DNA from: Neoceratodus forsteri | Taxonomy: Eukaryota; Chordata; Ceratodontiformes; Ceratodontidae | Assembly (NCBI GenBank): GCA_016271365.2 | Contig: JADMNL010000022.1 | Span: 222,556,501 to 222,620,500, forward strand | Reading direction: 5' to 3' | Length of the DNA: 64,000 nt | Shown here: positions 1-10,949 of the stretch, piece after piece | How the letters are laid out: each line of letters starts with the position of its first letter | Position numbering within the stretch: position 1 is the stretch's first letter | Translations under genes and position numbers: made by a program | The notes under the pieces: model-generated | What the model saw: the letters and a program-made list of their open reading frames with translations, nothing else | The model's database searches: none | Told to the model about the DNA's origin: nothing

Positions 1-365
1 TCCCATAGGTATAATGTCCTGTTTACAAACAGAGCATTGTGGGATCCAATCATGTTGCAGTAATGTGAGTGGTGGTGCTGTCAATCCACATAACAGTGTA
101 TACTGCTTGCTTCACAGGGCCTGCCCAACTCCACTGTGACTCCAGGAGAAGATTAAGGTGTGATTTACCACAATCAGGTAAGTGCCCACACTGCCACCTT
201 TGCTCAACAGCAACAAGCGGGTCCAGTGGAAGTACTGCAAATGTAGTGTAAATGCTCCACAGAAGAAAAAGTGATAATAGGCAAGTTAAGAATAAAGGGT
301 GAAGAAAAGGTCTTGATCAGAAGGAGCTCCTGTTTTTATATCAGTCTCAAAAAGAGAAGGAATGT
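1..365. other. Unassigned sequence upstream of the hAT-like element
   Basis: No reading frame with recognisable protein similarity, no tandem repeat and no terminal repeat was seen. Short frames here end quickly and carry no known motif. It is single-copy within the window. Confidence 0.5.
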
Positions 366-373
366 AGTCAGCA
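366..373. repeat. 8-bp target site duplication, left copy
   Basis: AGTCAGCA, repeated exactly at 1754-1761 on the other side of the palindromic element. Confidence 0.8.
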
Positions 374-1753
374 ATACAGATGTGTTAAAAGGGGGGAAAA
401 TTCACTCCACGGAATGATCCATGAGTTTTCCTCACTCCATGTAGTAGATCGGGGGGGAGTCAAAATTCGCCCCCCAAAACTCTGCAAAATGCAATGTTTT
501 TTTAAAATAGGTTCAACACCCCCCCCCGCCAATCCCCATGCTCTACACCAAAAGAACTTCCTGGTGTCTACTGGCCTCATCTGCCGCTGATGGCCCTCCC
601 ACATGAAAAATCACCTCCCCCGCCCATCACGGGCCATGCAATATTAAATTGAATTCCCACAACCAGTAGCCCATCTGACCGTCAACAAATTGTTACATCC
701 CTGGAATCTAGTGGTAACCCTCCCCCCCCATTGCCTGCCCATTGTAAAATTATGAAGGCACCCTCCCCAATTGTCTGGTGCCACAGAGAAGAGGCACATT
801 TCCCTGGTGTCTAGTGGATTCCCCTCCCTATCTCCATCATCAAATGCCAATTTCCTGGTTTCTAGTGGAGCCCCCACCCCTGAATGTACTACCCCCCACC
901 CCGCTCCCCCTCAACTGGATCCCACGTGGATCACCAGCACAGCCCTTCTCTCTCCTCCATGGCTGGCGGCCTGACTGAGCACTCAGTGAATCAGCACATG
1001 CCTGTACAAGCATGTGCTCATTCATTGCCAGCTCATGGTCATTCTCTGATGTTATAGGGGTGGAGAGAGGAGTGGAGGGCTTCTCCAGTAGCTGGCAGAG
1101 GGGGCAGGATGGGGCAGAATGGTGTAGTGGTCCCACCGCCTCTGCCTGCCAGTGGAGCAGCCCTGCACTCTTCTCTACACCCCAGTAACATTAGAGAATG
1201 ACCATGAGCTGGCAATGAATGAGTGCATGCTTGTACAAACACATGCTCATTCATTGAGTGCTGAGTCGGGCAGCCAGCAATAGAAGAGTGTGGAGGGCTA
1301 TGCTGGTGGCCCCTCAGGGTTCAGGTTGGGGGAAGTGGGATGAGGGCAGTACATGTATGCGTGAGGGGTGGAGTCCATTAGACACCAGGGAAATGTGTCT
1401 CTTTTCTGTGGCACTGGGTGATTGAGGTAGGTACCTTCATAATTTTATAATGGACGAGTGATCGGCAGGGGTGGGGGGACAACTAGATACCAGGAATGTT
1501 ACAATGGGTAATTGGTGGGGAGGGGGTTGGGGACCACTAAACACCAGGGATTTGGGAGATTCCCCATTTATAACTTCTCCTTGCTTTGAGATATTTTTAC
1601 GTGCAATTTGCACTTTAAAAAAAAAAAACCAAGGCGAAGTTACAAATGGTGAATTCTCATTAAAGGGGGACAACTTTGCGAAGTGATTCATGGAGGTGAA
1701 TTTGGCATCTTCACCTAAAATTCACTTTCGAAGTAAAACTTCACTGCATCTCT
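374..1753. mobile_element. Palindromic (foldback) hAT-like non-autonomous DNA transposon
   Basis: Seen: the two halves are inverted copies of each other. The stretch near 776-826 (CCACAGAGAAGAGGCAC...) pairs with 1357-1415, and 980-1060 pairs with 1188-1262, with the symmetry centre near 1.1 kb. The 8-mer AGTCAGCA lies immediately outside both ends (366-373 and 1754-1761). The ends read TACAGATG on the left and, inverted, TAGAGATG on the right, close to the usual hAT terminus. Family knowledge: hAT transposases make 8-bp target duplications. No transposase frame is present, so mobilisation would be in trans. The hAT assignment rests on terminus plus TSD length. Confidence 0.78.
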
Positions 1754-1761
1754 AGTCAGCA
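1754..1761. repeat. 8-bp target site duplication, right copy
   Basis: AGTCAGCA, identical to 366-373. The pair brackets the 1380-bp element. Confidence 0.8.
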
Positions 1762-2404
1762 GCAACATTTGTCATTTCACAGTGGCATCACACAGGTTGG
1801 CAGACCACTGTTCCCTCTACAAACAGACTAGGCTGGCTTCCCCACCCCAGTCTTGTGACCTCTCACTAGAGGGATGTCATCAATGGCATCCTTAAAAATT
1901 GTATGCCTCTGTTGTTTACCTTCTTCTACCCAGTGCATAGTAAATACCCTGTCAGGTCTGAAGTAAATGCCCCATTAGAGATCCCCAAACTTAAAACCAG
2001 ATCTAGGAAATCCTCTTGCATATGCTGCACTTATATTATTGAACTCCATTCCTGCTGAAATTAGACAAAGTGTTTTTGTATCCTCATTTCACAGCAGGTA
2101 CTGTGAATACTTACTGAAAGTGAATGGATGTTCCTGCCCCTGATTTCCTATAAAACTGGCTCTGCTTGATGATTTTCTGTGTCATTTTCTACCTGACTAA
2201 GCATGATAAAACATCTTCAATTTGCACTGATAGATTACAACTATGTGTCTTATCTATGTGGATTTGTAGAAGCCTTTTACAGTTTTGTTATTGTTTTAAT
2301 GTCTCTATGATGTTTATTTCTCCACTTGTGCTGCTTTCGTACTCTGAATTGCTGTTTGTTTTGTTATAGCTTTGCACCCTTCTTTGTAATGCATTTCATG
2401 TATA
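1762..2404. other. Unassigned; probably degenerate LINE 3' region toward its right end
   Basis: No protein motif could be recognised. The right part leads directly into the A-rich LINE/SINE tail at 2405-2490, so it may be untranslated sequence of the same element. Nothing else was seen. Confidence 0.3.
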
Positions 2405-2490
2405 TCATCTCCCAGGTTGTGCCTGAAAATAGTGTTTGGTTAGCCTGGCGTGCCTACCAAGTCAACAAAAACTAAATAAATAAAACAGAC
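2405..2490 (+). mobile_element. 3' tail of a LINE/SINE family
   Basis: CAGGTTGTGCCTGAAAATAG (2412-2431) matches 19 of 20 bases at 23.67 kb, and the GTCAACAAAAAC...AAATAAATAAA end matches the tail at 26.23-26.26 kb. The shared end and (AAAT)-type tail show two copies of one retroposon family, plus strand in both places. The 5' limit is unclear. Confidence 0.6.
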
Positions 2491-3060
2491 ATAGTAGTCA
2501 TGAATGAGCTAAGGAGTTCTTATGTATTATCTAAAAAACTAGACATTGTAACAAGACAGAGAGTTGACAAGTGTAGGGGAAGGAGACTGGAAAAATTAAA
2601 TAAAATGAACTTTTTCTATCATGATTGCATACATTCCATTATATTTTTATACATTTCTCTCTTTAAATGCAATATTTTCTTCTAAAGTTGCTTTAAACTT
2701 AATAAAAAAATACTGGGCCAGAATCCCCAACAAAAGGAATTAGTACAAAAGTGATTTGTCTTAACTACTGCAATAAACCCTTATCTGTGACACACCCAAA
2801 CTTTGCAGAAAGGGGGTCACAAATCTCTCTGGTACATGTGTAAAAAAACTTTACCAGTTTGGTGGGTGGGGCAGGGGTTGCAATGCAAATAACCTACTTG
2901 GCCATTCTCAGAGCATGGCAACCCTTACTTTTGCAGCTGTCCTTGCCTATAGTACTGATACAAGCAGTTGGTAGGGTTATTGACAAAGTGTGATCAGGAA
3001 CAATGGAACAGGTGGCAGACAATGATAAGCAAGACTCCAGAATGATGAAAACAATCTTTC
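2491..3060. other. Unassigned AT-rich sequence
   Basis: No recognisable coding potential or repeat structure was seen. Confidence 0.4.
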
Positions 3061-3104
3061 AGAGAGGAAGATGTGTTTTAGCTAGATGCCCCACAATGCA
3101 CCCA

Positions 3105-3165
3105 AAGCATAACGTTATCCCAGCATAACACATACCCTGATGTACCTTATTGCTTAACTCACACC
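3105..3165. mobile_element. Fragment of the short palindromic element family
   Basis: GTTATCCCAGCATAAC followed by a spaced GTAC and TTGCTTAAC resembles one arm of the hairpin element at 15.12-15.16 kb (GTTATCCCAGCACAAC, GTAC, CTGCTTAAC). No opposing arm was found, so this is at best a half element. Confidence 0.4.
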
Positions 3166-3419
3166 CCACCACTAGCACTCATGTCACCCTGCTTTTGCCC
3201 CCATGCCAATCAGGGATACCCAGCCCCCCCTGCTCACTTAGCACCCATACCCACCCTCTTCCCTACTGGTAGCCATATTTTAATAACGATTCACCATTGG
3301 ACAACTGACACAACTCTACCACCACCTTATCTGGCCTCTGTCCATTAATGAACAATAAGTGAAAAAGGAAAGTCCCAAAATGTGGGAATTGTGCAAGTGG
3401 CTATTATTTGGACAGGTTT

Positions 3420-4010
3420 GCAGAAAGATTCAGGGTGGCCAAGTTGCCACCCTACCTCATGACTACAAAAGTAGCAACTTGTAATACCGACCTGAAATGT
3501 GTTTGGAGAATTGACCCCAAAACCCTTTTTAGGTTGAAATTACAAGGTGTGCTGAAGTGGTCATTACATGGTGTGGTGATTTGTGTACCCTGAAACTCTG
3601 AATCAATTATAACCAAAAGAAAAACAAATTGAAAAAAAAAACAACTAAATCCACATGCATGTGCAAATCATGTATTTTGGTATTAAGGTATTTTTTTCAG
3701 GATTTTTCTTTTGCTGATAACTTAGAAATTTTTTTGCCATTTTGAGATCATATTTTCAGGGTGCCCCAAGGTGTCCAAGATGCCTCCCAATGAGCACTCT
3801 AGTGGTACCATGTATAGCTGACCCACAATGTGTTTGGGGCTTACCCAAAAACTCATTTTGGTCACATTTACAATGTGCAACTAATATAGTCATACAGTGG
3901 GATTGCAGCTTGGGCACCTTGAACATTAGAAACCCAAATATTCCAACATAGTAAAATTATCCACAAAAGAAAAAAAGAAACTATGTCCAGATGCACGTAC
4001 GATTAGCACA
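3420..4010. repeat. Two degenerate direct copies of a roughly 330-bp unit
   Basis: Copy 1 (about 3420-3675) and copy 2 (about 3745-4010) share an ordered series of short blocks: a cagGGTG start, TGTGTTTGG followed by ACCC/AAAAC, a CATTTTGG-like block, GTCATACA/GTCATTACA, an A-rich AAAAGAAAAA block and TCCACATGCATGTGC versus TCCAGATGCACGTAC. The similarity is low but colinear. No frame in either copy resembles a protein. It may be the internal repeat of an unidentified DNA transposon. Confidence 0.5.
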
Positions 4011-4684
4011 TTTCACTACTTAGGTTTTCCTTTTCTTTTTTTTTTTTACTTTTGCAGACTGTAGCTGGCCAAGCTGGAGGGAGGGTCATGCCCATTTTCC
4101 AGTGTTGGATTTTACTTGAAAGAGGTTTGCCATGGGGAGTAGGAGGGGTATTCATGCAACGGGTGCTGGTGATTGGATATTTTTTACTTGCACAGAGTGG
4201 GGGGGCTACCATATGTTCTAATGAATAGGGGGATTGTTTTTTGTATGACTGCCTGAAACCAAGACTGGGCACCCCATGTCAGTAAACCAAAACATGTGGA
4301 GCAGCTTTAGGCCACTTGGGTCTGGTGCATTGCATGTCACTACACAGATGCTTCATGAGTGTCCTGTAGGACCTGTGGCAAAGCAACCTATGGGTCTGCA
4401 CTGTACTCTGGTACTTTCATTTACTTCTTATGACTTCTGAAGTCACAATCGTACTCTGCAGCATTCCTTTCTTGAAAGGAGCAACACTGCCATGCAGTGG
4501 CCAACCCCATTAACTTATCAAAATTCCCTAATATTTTATCTCTAATTTCTACCAGAACCTAGAGTAGCAATATGAGAATTAAGTATCGGTCATGTATCTT
4601 TTCTATTAAAATAGTTAACTTCTAGAGTAAAATCCTATCTTTATATTATTTTGATGTTTATACTGTAATAATTATAATTACAAA
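4011..4684. other. Unassigned sequence
   Basis: The 89-codon minus-strand frame here has low-complexity codon use and no motif. No repeat or RNA gene was recognised. Confidence 0.4.
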
Positions 4685-4806
4685 TAATATATTATTTAGG
4701 AAAGCACAGAAAGCTACTCTACTTTGTTCATATCATCTTTCATTATAATATATTTTTTAGGAAAGCATAGCAAGCTACTGTACTTTGCTCATGTCATCTT
4801 TCAAGC
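4685..4806 (+). repeat. Tandem duplication, two copies of a 61-bp unit
   Basis: AATATATTATTTAGGAAAGC (from about 4686) recurs as AATATATTTTTTAGGAAAGC 61 bp later, and both are followed by a near-identical AGCTACTNTACTTTG...CATCTTTCA stretch. A few substitutions separate the copies. Confidence 0.85.
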
Positions 4807-4907
4807 TTTTATGAGGAGAAGACAGGTATGCTTTTGCTTTTATTTTTCTAGACCAGGACAAACTAACATCTAGCAGTGCAATATGAACACATTGGAACAC
4901 TTGTCTT

Positions 4908-5058
4908 AATCATTGCACTCCAAAGTTGAGCTGTACTAGGGAATTAATGCCTGGTTGGTGGTTGGAGGCACTCAGCCTTCGACCTTGTGCCCCAATCCCC
5001 TTCCCCCAACTGGGCATTAATTCCCAAGTAGAGCTCTCCTCTGTCATGCATTAATGCT
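4908..5058. mobile_element. Short palindromic hairpin element
   Basis: The left arm CTGTACTAGGGAATTAATGCC and the right arm GGCATTAATTCCCAAGTAGAG are inverted copies around a loop containing GCACTCAGCCT. The same loop word and the same CATTGCACTCCA/AATGCACTCCA entry occur in the hairpin element at 15.0-15.15 kb. No frame, no clear target duplication. It behaves like a MITE, superfamily unknown. Confidence 0.6.
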
Positions 5059-5389
5059 TATATGAAATATTCAAGCTCATGTCCAGTGTTTAGTCTCTCC
5101 TGCTTTCATTATCTTTCATGTAGTCAGAGCCAGAGAATCACTCATGTAACATGCATAACACTTAATAAACAATGCAGTTTGGCTGTAAACTGTAATATTT
5201 GAGCACTAAACTGTTTATATTACATACGTGTTTATTAGGTATTCTTATTGTTTTCATGTTTTGTTCTGTTTCTTTTGAGAAGAGAGATATATGAATAGAA
5301 AAAATGTGATTGGTGTAATGAATAAATGATTATAAAAGCAGACTTGTCAGGTTTTCTTACTATTATAGGGAGAATGTGGGCATGCTTTG
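5059..5389. other. Unassigned AT-rich sequence
   Basis: No coding or structural feature was recognised between the hairpin element and the CR1 remnant. Confidence 0.4.
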
Positions 5390-6715
5390 ACATTTGTTAT
5401 TGAGTCAGCCCATGAATTTCACCTCTAGCGGGGATAGCGGTGCAGTACAAATACTCCTAATCTTTGAGATTAATCGAAGGGATAGACTTGAGCAACTTCC
5501 CCATGATACAGGTCATATCTACTGGTTTGTAGTTCCACAGGTGCCCAGTGCCCTCTCTCTTGTAAAGAAGGACTACATCTGTCCCTCCCACATCTTACAA
5601 GACCAATCCTGTTGTAAGAGAGCAGGTAAATAGATCTGCCAATTGGGTCCACCAGTGCATCTTCCAAATGCTTTCAGTACACTGGTTGTGCAGCCCATCT
5701 GGCTTGGTGCCTTGTTTTCCTGCAACCCTCTTAGCCCTTTGATGTATCCAGTCCCTGTAATTTGCCCAGTTTCCAATATCTGCATGTCCTGCTCCATCAG
5801 ATTTGCTGAGCACTCTGGAAGAGGGCTTCCTTCTCCACCATGAATACTAAGCTGAAGTATTCATTAAGCAGGTTCACCTTTCCCTCATCCTTGACTATCA
5901 ACACCCCTCCTTTCTGTAGCCTTTTTAAGCCCACTTTATTCTTCCTAGTTTCCCTAATGTATCTAATGAAAGCCTTATCATTATCCTTTACCCAACAACT
6001 ATTCTGAGCTCTGGCTCAATGCTGGTCTTTTCGACCACTGCTCTTACTACCCTCAGCCTGTTTTGGCAAACCTTCATACTCTCTGCTGTCTGATCCTACT
6101 TGTAATTTTTGAAGGCTGTTCTCTTAGACTGTACAGACCCCCCCCATCCCCCATCTCCTTGTGGATCACTATTGGATATCCATGCTTTTTTCCTTTCCCA
6201 CCATTTTTCTGTATTGGAATTCTCCAATTCTGCATTTTTAATTCCTCTCAATTTGCTTTCACCCCATGCAATTGCCATGTTCCCTAGAGCTTAACCTGCA
6301 TTAGTTCCTCCATCCTCCCAAAATCCATCTTCCAGAAGTCCATCACTAGCATCTTTGTCCTGGCACTGTGGGCCTCAATAGTTATATAACCTACATGGTG
6401 CTGTGATTGCTTGCCCCTGGGGAAGCCTCAACATGAATTGCTTTGACAAAATCATGGTTTGAGGGCACAGTTCTAGGGTGGCCAGATATAGTTAAACCAC
6501 AAATGTTATACTAAGAAGCAATCCTGAAAGGTGTCTGCTAATGGCTGGCTCCATGCACTGCTTTCACTAGGTAAATCCTGGTCTATGTCAGGCAGATTTA
6601 GGTCTCTCAATGGGACCACATCACCCACCTCAACAGTCTTACAAAGTTTATTTTCCAACAACCCCTGTCCTGTGTCCTTCTGGTTTGGGGGCCTGCAGAC
6701 CCCCCACAAACTGAT
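5390..6715 (-). pseudogene. Degenerate CR1-type LINE ORF2 (endonuclease end to RT start)
   Basis: On the minus strand, broken frames follow CR1 ORF2 order. Near 6.6 kb a piece resembles the endonuclease core (RDLNLPDIDQDLP). At 6.3-6.1 kb there is a DFWKMDFGRMEELM-like linker, at 6.0 kb a DKAFIRYIRETRKNK helix, and at 5.75-5.5 kb a KAPS/DGLH-like block leading into the RT finger region. Several frameshifts and stops show it is old. The gypsy element inserted at its upstream side (TSD TGAT at 6712-6715 and 12526-12529), so the CR1 predates it. It has no known function. Confidence 0.6.
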
Positions 6716-7430
6716 TGTAACACAGTGAGGGGGGTTGTGTTACACTGGGATCTAGTAGGCGGGGGATATGAGCACACTTTGCACCACGACACAGAATATT
6801 CAGGGTCACACAGCACTATGTCTGTATGTTTATTAGTAACAATACTGAGAGAGGTACATTCAAAAATAACTCAGGATGCAAACAAAACAAAAGAAAATAA
6901 TACCGGGCTCTTTGTTGAGCGCTACCTACACAGTGAATTTTTAGTTCCCTGTCTATAGCCCAGATAGCTAAGCTATTTCCTGGGACAAACAAACCAAATC
7001 AGAAAAGAGTCTCTTGGACTTTGTTTCAAATGAAAGTCATTTACCAGTGTCAGGTTTTCAGCCAGTCCAAAGTCAAGATCCAATTCGTAGTCGCACGCCA
7101 AACAAAAGGTCAAAGCCAGGAAGTCAGTTGATTCAAAATTCTCTTTCTTTCTTTCCTTCATGCTACTACAAATGCTCACCAGCCAGCCTCCATGCCTGTT
7201 TCCTAATCAGGTACTGAGAGAGAGTAATTGTTTGAACCATCTCTTGTATGCAGGCAGTCACTCTCCTGCACCTGTTCTCAATCAAGCACTCAGCTAGTTG
7301 GAGCTGTGGTGCAATGCCTTCTGGGGTTTGTAGTGTGTGCACCATGCTTTGTAGTCCTGGCAGAGAGAAAATGGAACAGACATGCTGGGAGATAACTCCC
7401 TTCCACAACTCTGCCCAGTGCTGTGTAACA
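6716..7430 (-). repeat. 3' LTR of the Gmr1-like element
   Basis: 715 bp, TG...CA termini when read on either strand. It holds an AATAAA on the minus strand (near 6830), a likely polyadenylation signal. It follows the polypurine tract of the element, so it is the 3' copy. Confidence 0.9.
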
Positions 7431-7450
7431 TACCTCCCCCCCCTCAGCTT
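7431..7450 (-). promoter_or_regulatory. Polypurine tract next to the 3' LTR
   Basis: On the minus strand the sequence directly before the LTR reads CTGAGGGGGGGAGGTATGT. A G/A run abutting the LTR is where plus-strand DNA synthesis is primed in LTR elements. Confidence 0.75.
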
Positions 7451-7469
7451 AGCCCCCTCGGGCTGAGCG

Positions 7470-8950
7470 GCAGCAGAAAAAAAGGTGTGGATCCGGGAAA
7501 GAGCATCTGCATTCACATGCTTGGCACCGGCATGGTGAACAATCTGAAAATCAAAGGGCTGTAAACTCAGAAACAATCAGGTAACAAGCGCATTCTTTTC
7601 CTTAGCCTGTCTCATCCACGTCAGGGGAGCATGATCAGTAACAAGAAGAAACTTGCGGCCTAGCAGGTAATACTTCAGAGACTCAGGTGCCCATTTTATT
7701 GCCAGGCATTCCTTCTCCAGCATGGCAAAGTGACCCTCACATGGCAATAGCTTGCGGCTCAAGTATATGATAGGGTGTTCTTCACCATTAACCTCCTGTG
7801 ACAGGACTGCACCCAGACCCATCTCAGATGCATCAGTTTGTACAATCATGGGTTTGGAGAAGTCAGGGGAATTCAAGACAGGAGAGGCACACAGTGCCAG
7901 TTTCAAGCAACGGAAAGCTTTGTCTGCTTCAGGAGTCCATTTCACCATGTTAGGTTGGCTGTTATGCGTGAGATCACTGAGGGGGGCTGCTACAGTAGCA
8001 AAGTTTTGAATAAACCTTCTGTAATAGCCTGTAAGTCTCAAAAATGCCCTTACTTGTTTTTTATTGACCGGTTGTGGCCAATCATGAATGGCAGCAACTT
8101 TTTTTTCTTGTGGCTTTATAAGGCCTCTTCCTGTTGTATAACCCAAGTACTGTGCTTCACTCACCCCTAAGGTACATTTGTTTGGGTTGGCTGTGAGCCC
8201 TGCTTCTCGGAGAGACTGCGTCACAGCTTGCAGTTTCTTCAAGTGGCTGTCTCAGGATGACTGTGAATAATGACATCTTCTAAATAAGCAGCAGCTTACT
8301 CCTGGTGGGGTCACAGCACACGGTCCATCAGGCATTGAAATGTGGCTGGAGCTCCATGTAAACCAAAGGAAGCATTGTATATTGATACAAGCCATCAGGG
8401 TGGCAAGCAGTCTTTCTCTGGCCGCTTTGTCAAGGGACTTGCCAGTAGCCTTTGTTAGGTCAAGAGTGCTGATGAAGCGGGCTGTTCCCAGTCTTTCGAT
8501 GAGTTCATCTACTCGCGGCATTGGGTATGCATCACAAGCTGAAATCTCATTCAGTTTTCTGAAATCATTGCAGAACCTGATTGATCCATCGGGTTTAGGG
8601 ACAAGCACTATGGGGCTAGACCAGGTACTGTGAGATTCTTCAATTACTCCCAGATCTAACATCTTTTTAACCTCTTCCTTTATCGCAATTCGGCGTGCTT
8701 CCAGTACACAATATGGTTTAAGGTGTACCCGTTTCCCTGGAGGGGTCACAATGTCATGTGTGATAAGTCGAGTGTTGCCGGGCCAATCAGGGAACACATC
8801 TTTATTTCTGTCAAGGAATTTGAAGATGTCTTGTTTCTGACTTGGTGTCAGGTCTCCAACTGTCACTGTGTCTCTGGGATTTTCCTCATCTGGACAGGGG
8901 TTTGTTTCACTCCAGAAGACTTCACGGTCCACCCATTTTTTCAACAAATT
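7470..8950 (-). pseudogene. Reverse transcriptase and RNase H of the Gmr1-like element
   Basis: RT begins about 8.95 kb and runs through LGVIEESHSTWSSP, VLVPKPDGSIRFCNDFRKLN, DAYPMPRVDELI and FISTLDL. A frameshift follows this core. Near 8.27 kb the catalytic box reads YLED in the expected place of YxDD, with GAA for the first aspartate codon. The connection domain (YYRRFIQNFATVAAPLSDLT) leads to RNase H with TDASEMGLGAVL, the KECLAIKWA glutamate helix and VTDHAPL. A TGA interrupts near 7576, and the domain closes at about 7.47 kb with HHAGAKHVNADALSR. Role: copying element RNA into DNA and removing the RNA strand. Breaks and YLED argue this copy is dead. Confidence 0.9.
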
Positions 8951-10340
8951 GATGTGACATATTTGTTCAGGCTTTCGTCTACCCGGTTGTTTTACCTTAT
9001 AATTGACTTGGTTTATTTTTTCAAGTACCTCGTAGGGTCCTCTCCAGGTGGCCAGGAACTTGCACTCGGAGGTGGGGACAAGTACCAACACTCTGTAACC
9101 GGGCTGAAACTCTCTGGGTGCTATGGGACAGTTATAGGCTCTACTTTGAGCTTCTTGGGCCTTTTGCATATGTTCCTTCATGATGGGCATTATGGCATTA
9201 ATGCACTCTCTCATCCCTTCCACGTGTTCAATGATGGTTTGGTGGGGGCAGGGTTGGTGCTCCCATGTTTCCTTTGTTATGTCAAGGAGACCTCATGGGT
9301 GGTGGGCATACAGCAGTTCAAATGGGGAAAATCCTGTGGATACTTGGGGCACTTCACGGATGGCAAACATTAGATATGGCAACAATTGGTCCCAGTTCCG
9401 TCCATCTGTCTCCATGTTTTTTTAATCATACTCTTTAATGTTTTATTGAATCTTTCAATGAGCCCATCCATCTGTGGATGATACACGGACATGCGCAGCT
9501 GTTTGATTTGGAGGAGCCAGCACAGATCCTTCATTAGTCTGGACATGAAGGGTGTTCCTTGGTCAGTGAGGATTTCCTTGGGTATCCCGACTCGGGAAAA
9601 CATCTGCACTAGTTCTCAGGTGATGCTTTTGGTTGTCAGGTTCTGCAGGGGAATGGCTTCAGGGTATCTGGTAGCATAGTCTACTACCACCAGGATGTAC
9701 TGAAACCCGCAGACTTCACCAAGGGTCCTACCAGGTCCATGGCAGTCCGCTCAAAGGGTGTTTCGATGATTGGCAGAGGAACTAATGGATTTCAGAAAGA
9801 GGGTTGTGGAGCTCTCTGCTGGCACTCTGAACAGAAGCGACAATATTGTTTCACCTCAGCATGGACCCCAGGCCAAAAGAAATGATTCAGCAGTCTCTCT
9901 TTTGTTTTATCCATTCCCAGATGTCCTCCCAAGAGGTGGCTATGAGCCAAATGCATTACCGTGTGCAGAAAGGGCTGAGGCATGAGCAGCTGCTCTGTCA
10001 GTATGTTGGCTGTTTTGTGTACTTGATGCAGTAAGTTGTTTTTCATAGCAAAGTGTAGGTAGGGGAAGGGCTGGTCAGGGTTGAAGGGCCTCCCATCCTC
10101 CACTTTCACATTTCCTCTGGCGTGCTGGAGTGTGGGATCTTCCAGTTGTGCTGTCCCAAATCTTCCTCTGTACTGTGTGCATGCTGGTGTGAAAAAATTG
10201 CCCCCTTCTAAGTCCACTGGAGTGTCTTCTGTGACATCTGCTCCTCCGTCTTCCTCATCATTGTCTTCTCCCACGAAGACTTGTACCATTGGTGTTGACG
10301 TATTTTTTTTTCTTTCAGGTTTGTCGGACACCATATACAC
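8950..10340 (-). pseudogene. Integrase of the Gmr1-like element, located upstream of RT
   Basis: The N-terminal zinc domain lies at about 9.95-9.80 kb (HLAHSHLLGGHLGM, then CRFCSEC, an HHCC finger). The catalytic core follows in pieces: MDLVGPL near 9.74 kb, ILTDQGTPF near 9.57 kb and HPQMDGLIERFNK near 9.45 kb, which supply the D, D and E positions. The C-terminal domain is RVLVLVPTSECKFLATWRGP near 9.1 kb. A single uninterrupted frame from 9223 to about 8430 carries the integrase C-terminus straight into RT, so the integrase-first order is not an artefact of joining pieces. Frameshifts separate the earlier segments. Confidence 0.9.
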
Positions 10341-10455
10341 TTTGTCGTCCTCATTGTCTTTGTCTTCCTCTTTGTCTTCATCTTTGTTTTTGTCTTTGCC
10401 TTTGTCTTCATGGTCTTAATCCTCCTCTTTGTCTTTGTCTTTTTCTCATTTCCAA
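10335..10455 (-). repeat. Hexamer-type simple repeat inside pol, lysine/aspartate rich
   Basis: On the plus strand units of TTTGTC with TTCATC/CTCTTTG variants repeat for about 120 bp. In the pol frame on the minus strand this reads as a mixed K/D/E stretch (for example DKEEDKDNEDDK) between protease and integrase, with one TAA inside. It looks like a microsatellite that grew within coding sequence. Confidence 0.75.
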
Positions 10456-10478
10456 AGTCTTTGGAAGAATGGACAGTC

Positions 10479-10900
10479 TCACCCTAACAACACAGGGAAA
10501 GGCAACTGCTTCACCAATCCCACTGTTCCAGTAAACACACCTTCCTTTGTTTTTATTTCAAGGTGTGCTGTGGGATATGTCTTGGTGTCCCCAAGGATGC
10601 ATGTGATGGAAATGGGGTTGTTATCACTCACTTGGCTGATGGGTGCTAAAGAGGGGCTGACTAGTGTCACTATACTGCCAGAGTCCAACAATGAGTCCAC
10701 TTCCTGGTGCTGTATTTGGACTGGACTGATGCGAGGAGGTTGACTATGATTCCCCAGGAGGGCAGTGATGACATTACACTGTTTGGACAGGGTTGCTTCT
10801 ACTTGCATTGGCTCATCTTTCTTAGGACATTTCTAAGAAATGTGTCCTGGTTCTCCACATGTGAAACAGGTTCTGGTATCTCGGTCCATCACTCCCCTTC
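10479..10900 (-). pseudogene. Zinc knuckle and aspartic protease of the Gmr1-like element
   Basis: Near 10.85 kb the minus strand encodes a CCHC knuckle, CFTCGEPGHIS-stop-KC, with a TAG inside the knuckle just before the last cysteine. The frame continues into a retropepsin-like segment with the active-site triad DSG in SLLDSGSIVTLVS near 10.7 kb. The knuckle binds element RNA and the protease cuts the polyprotein. The knuckle and protease share the gag frame, separated from it by a TGA near 10950. Whether either stop is ancestral or later decay cannot be told from one copy. Confidence 0.8.
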
Positions 10901-10949
10901 TTGCTTCAAACAAGTTCTGGCACCCTCTGCTGGTGCTGTAGTCATCTGG

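Noticed and set aside
8723..9373. 216-codon plus-strand frame
   Set aside because: It is the antisense shadow of the gypsy integrase/RT frame, which has clear motifs on the minus strand.
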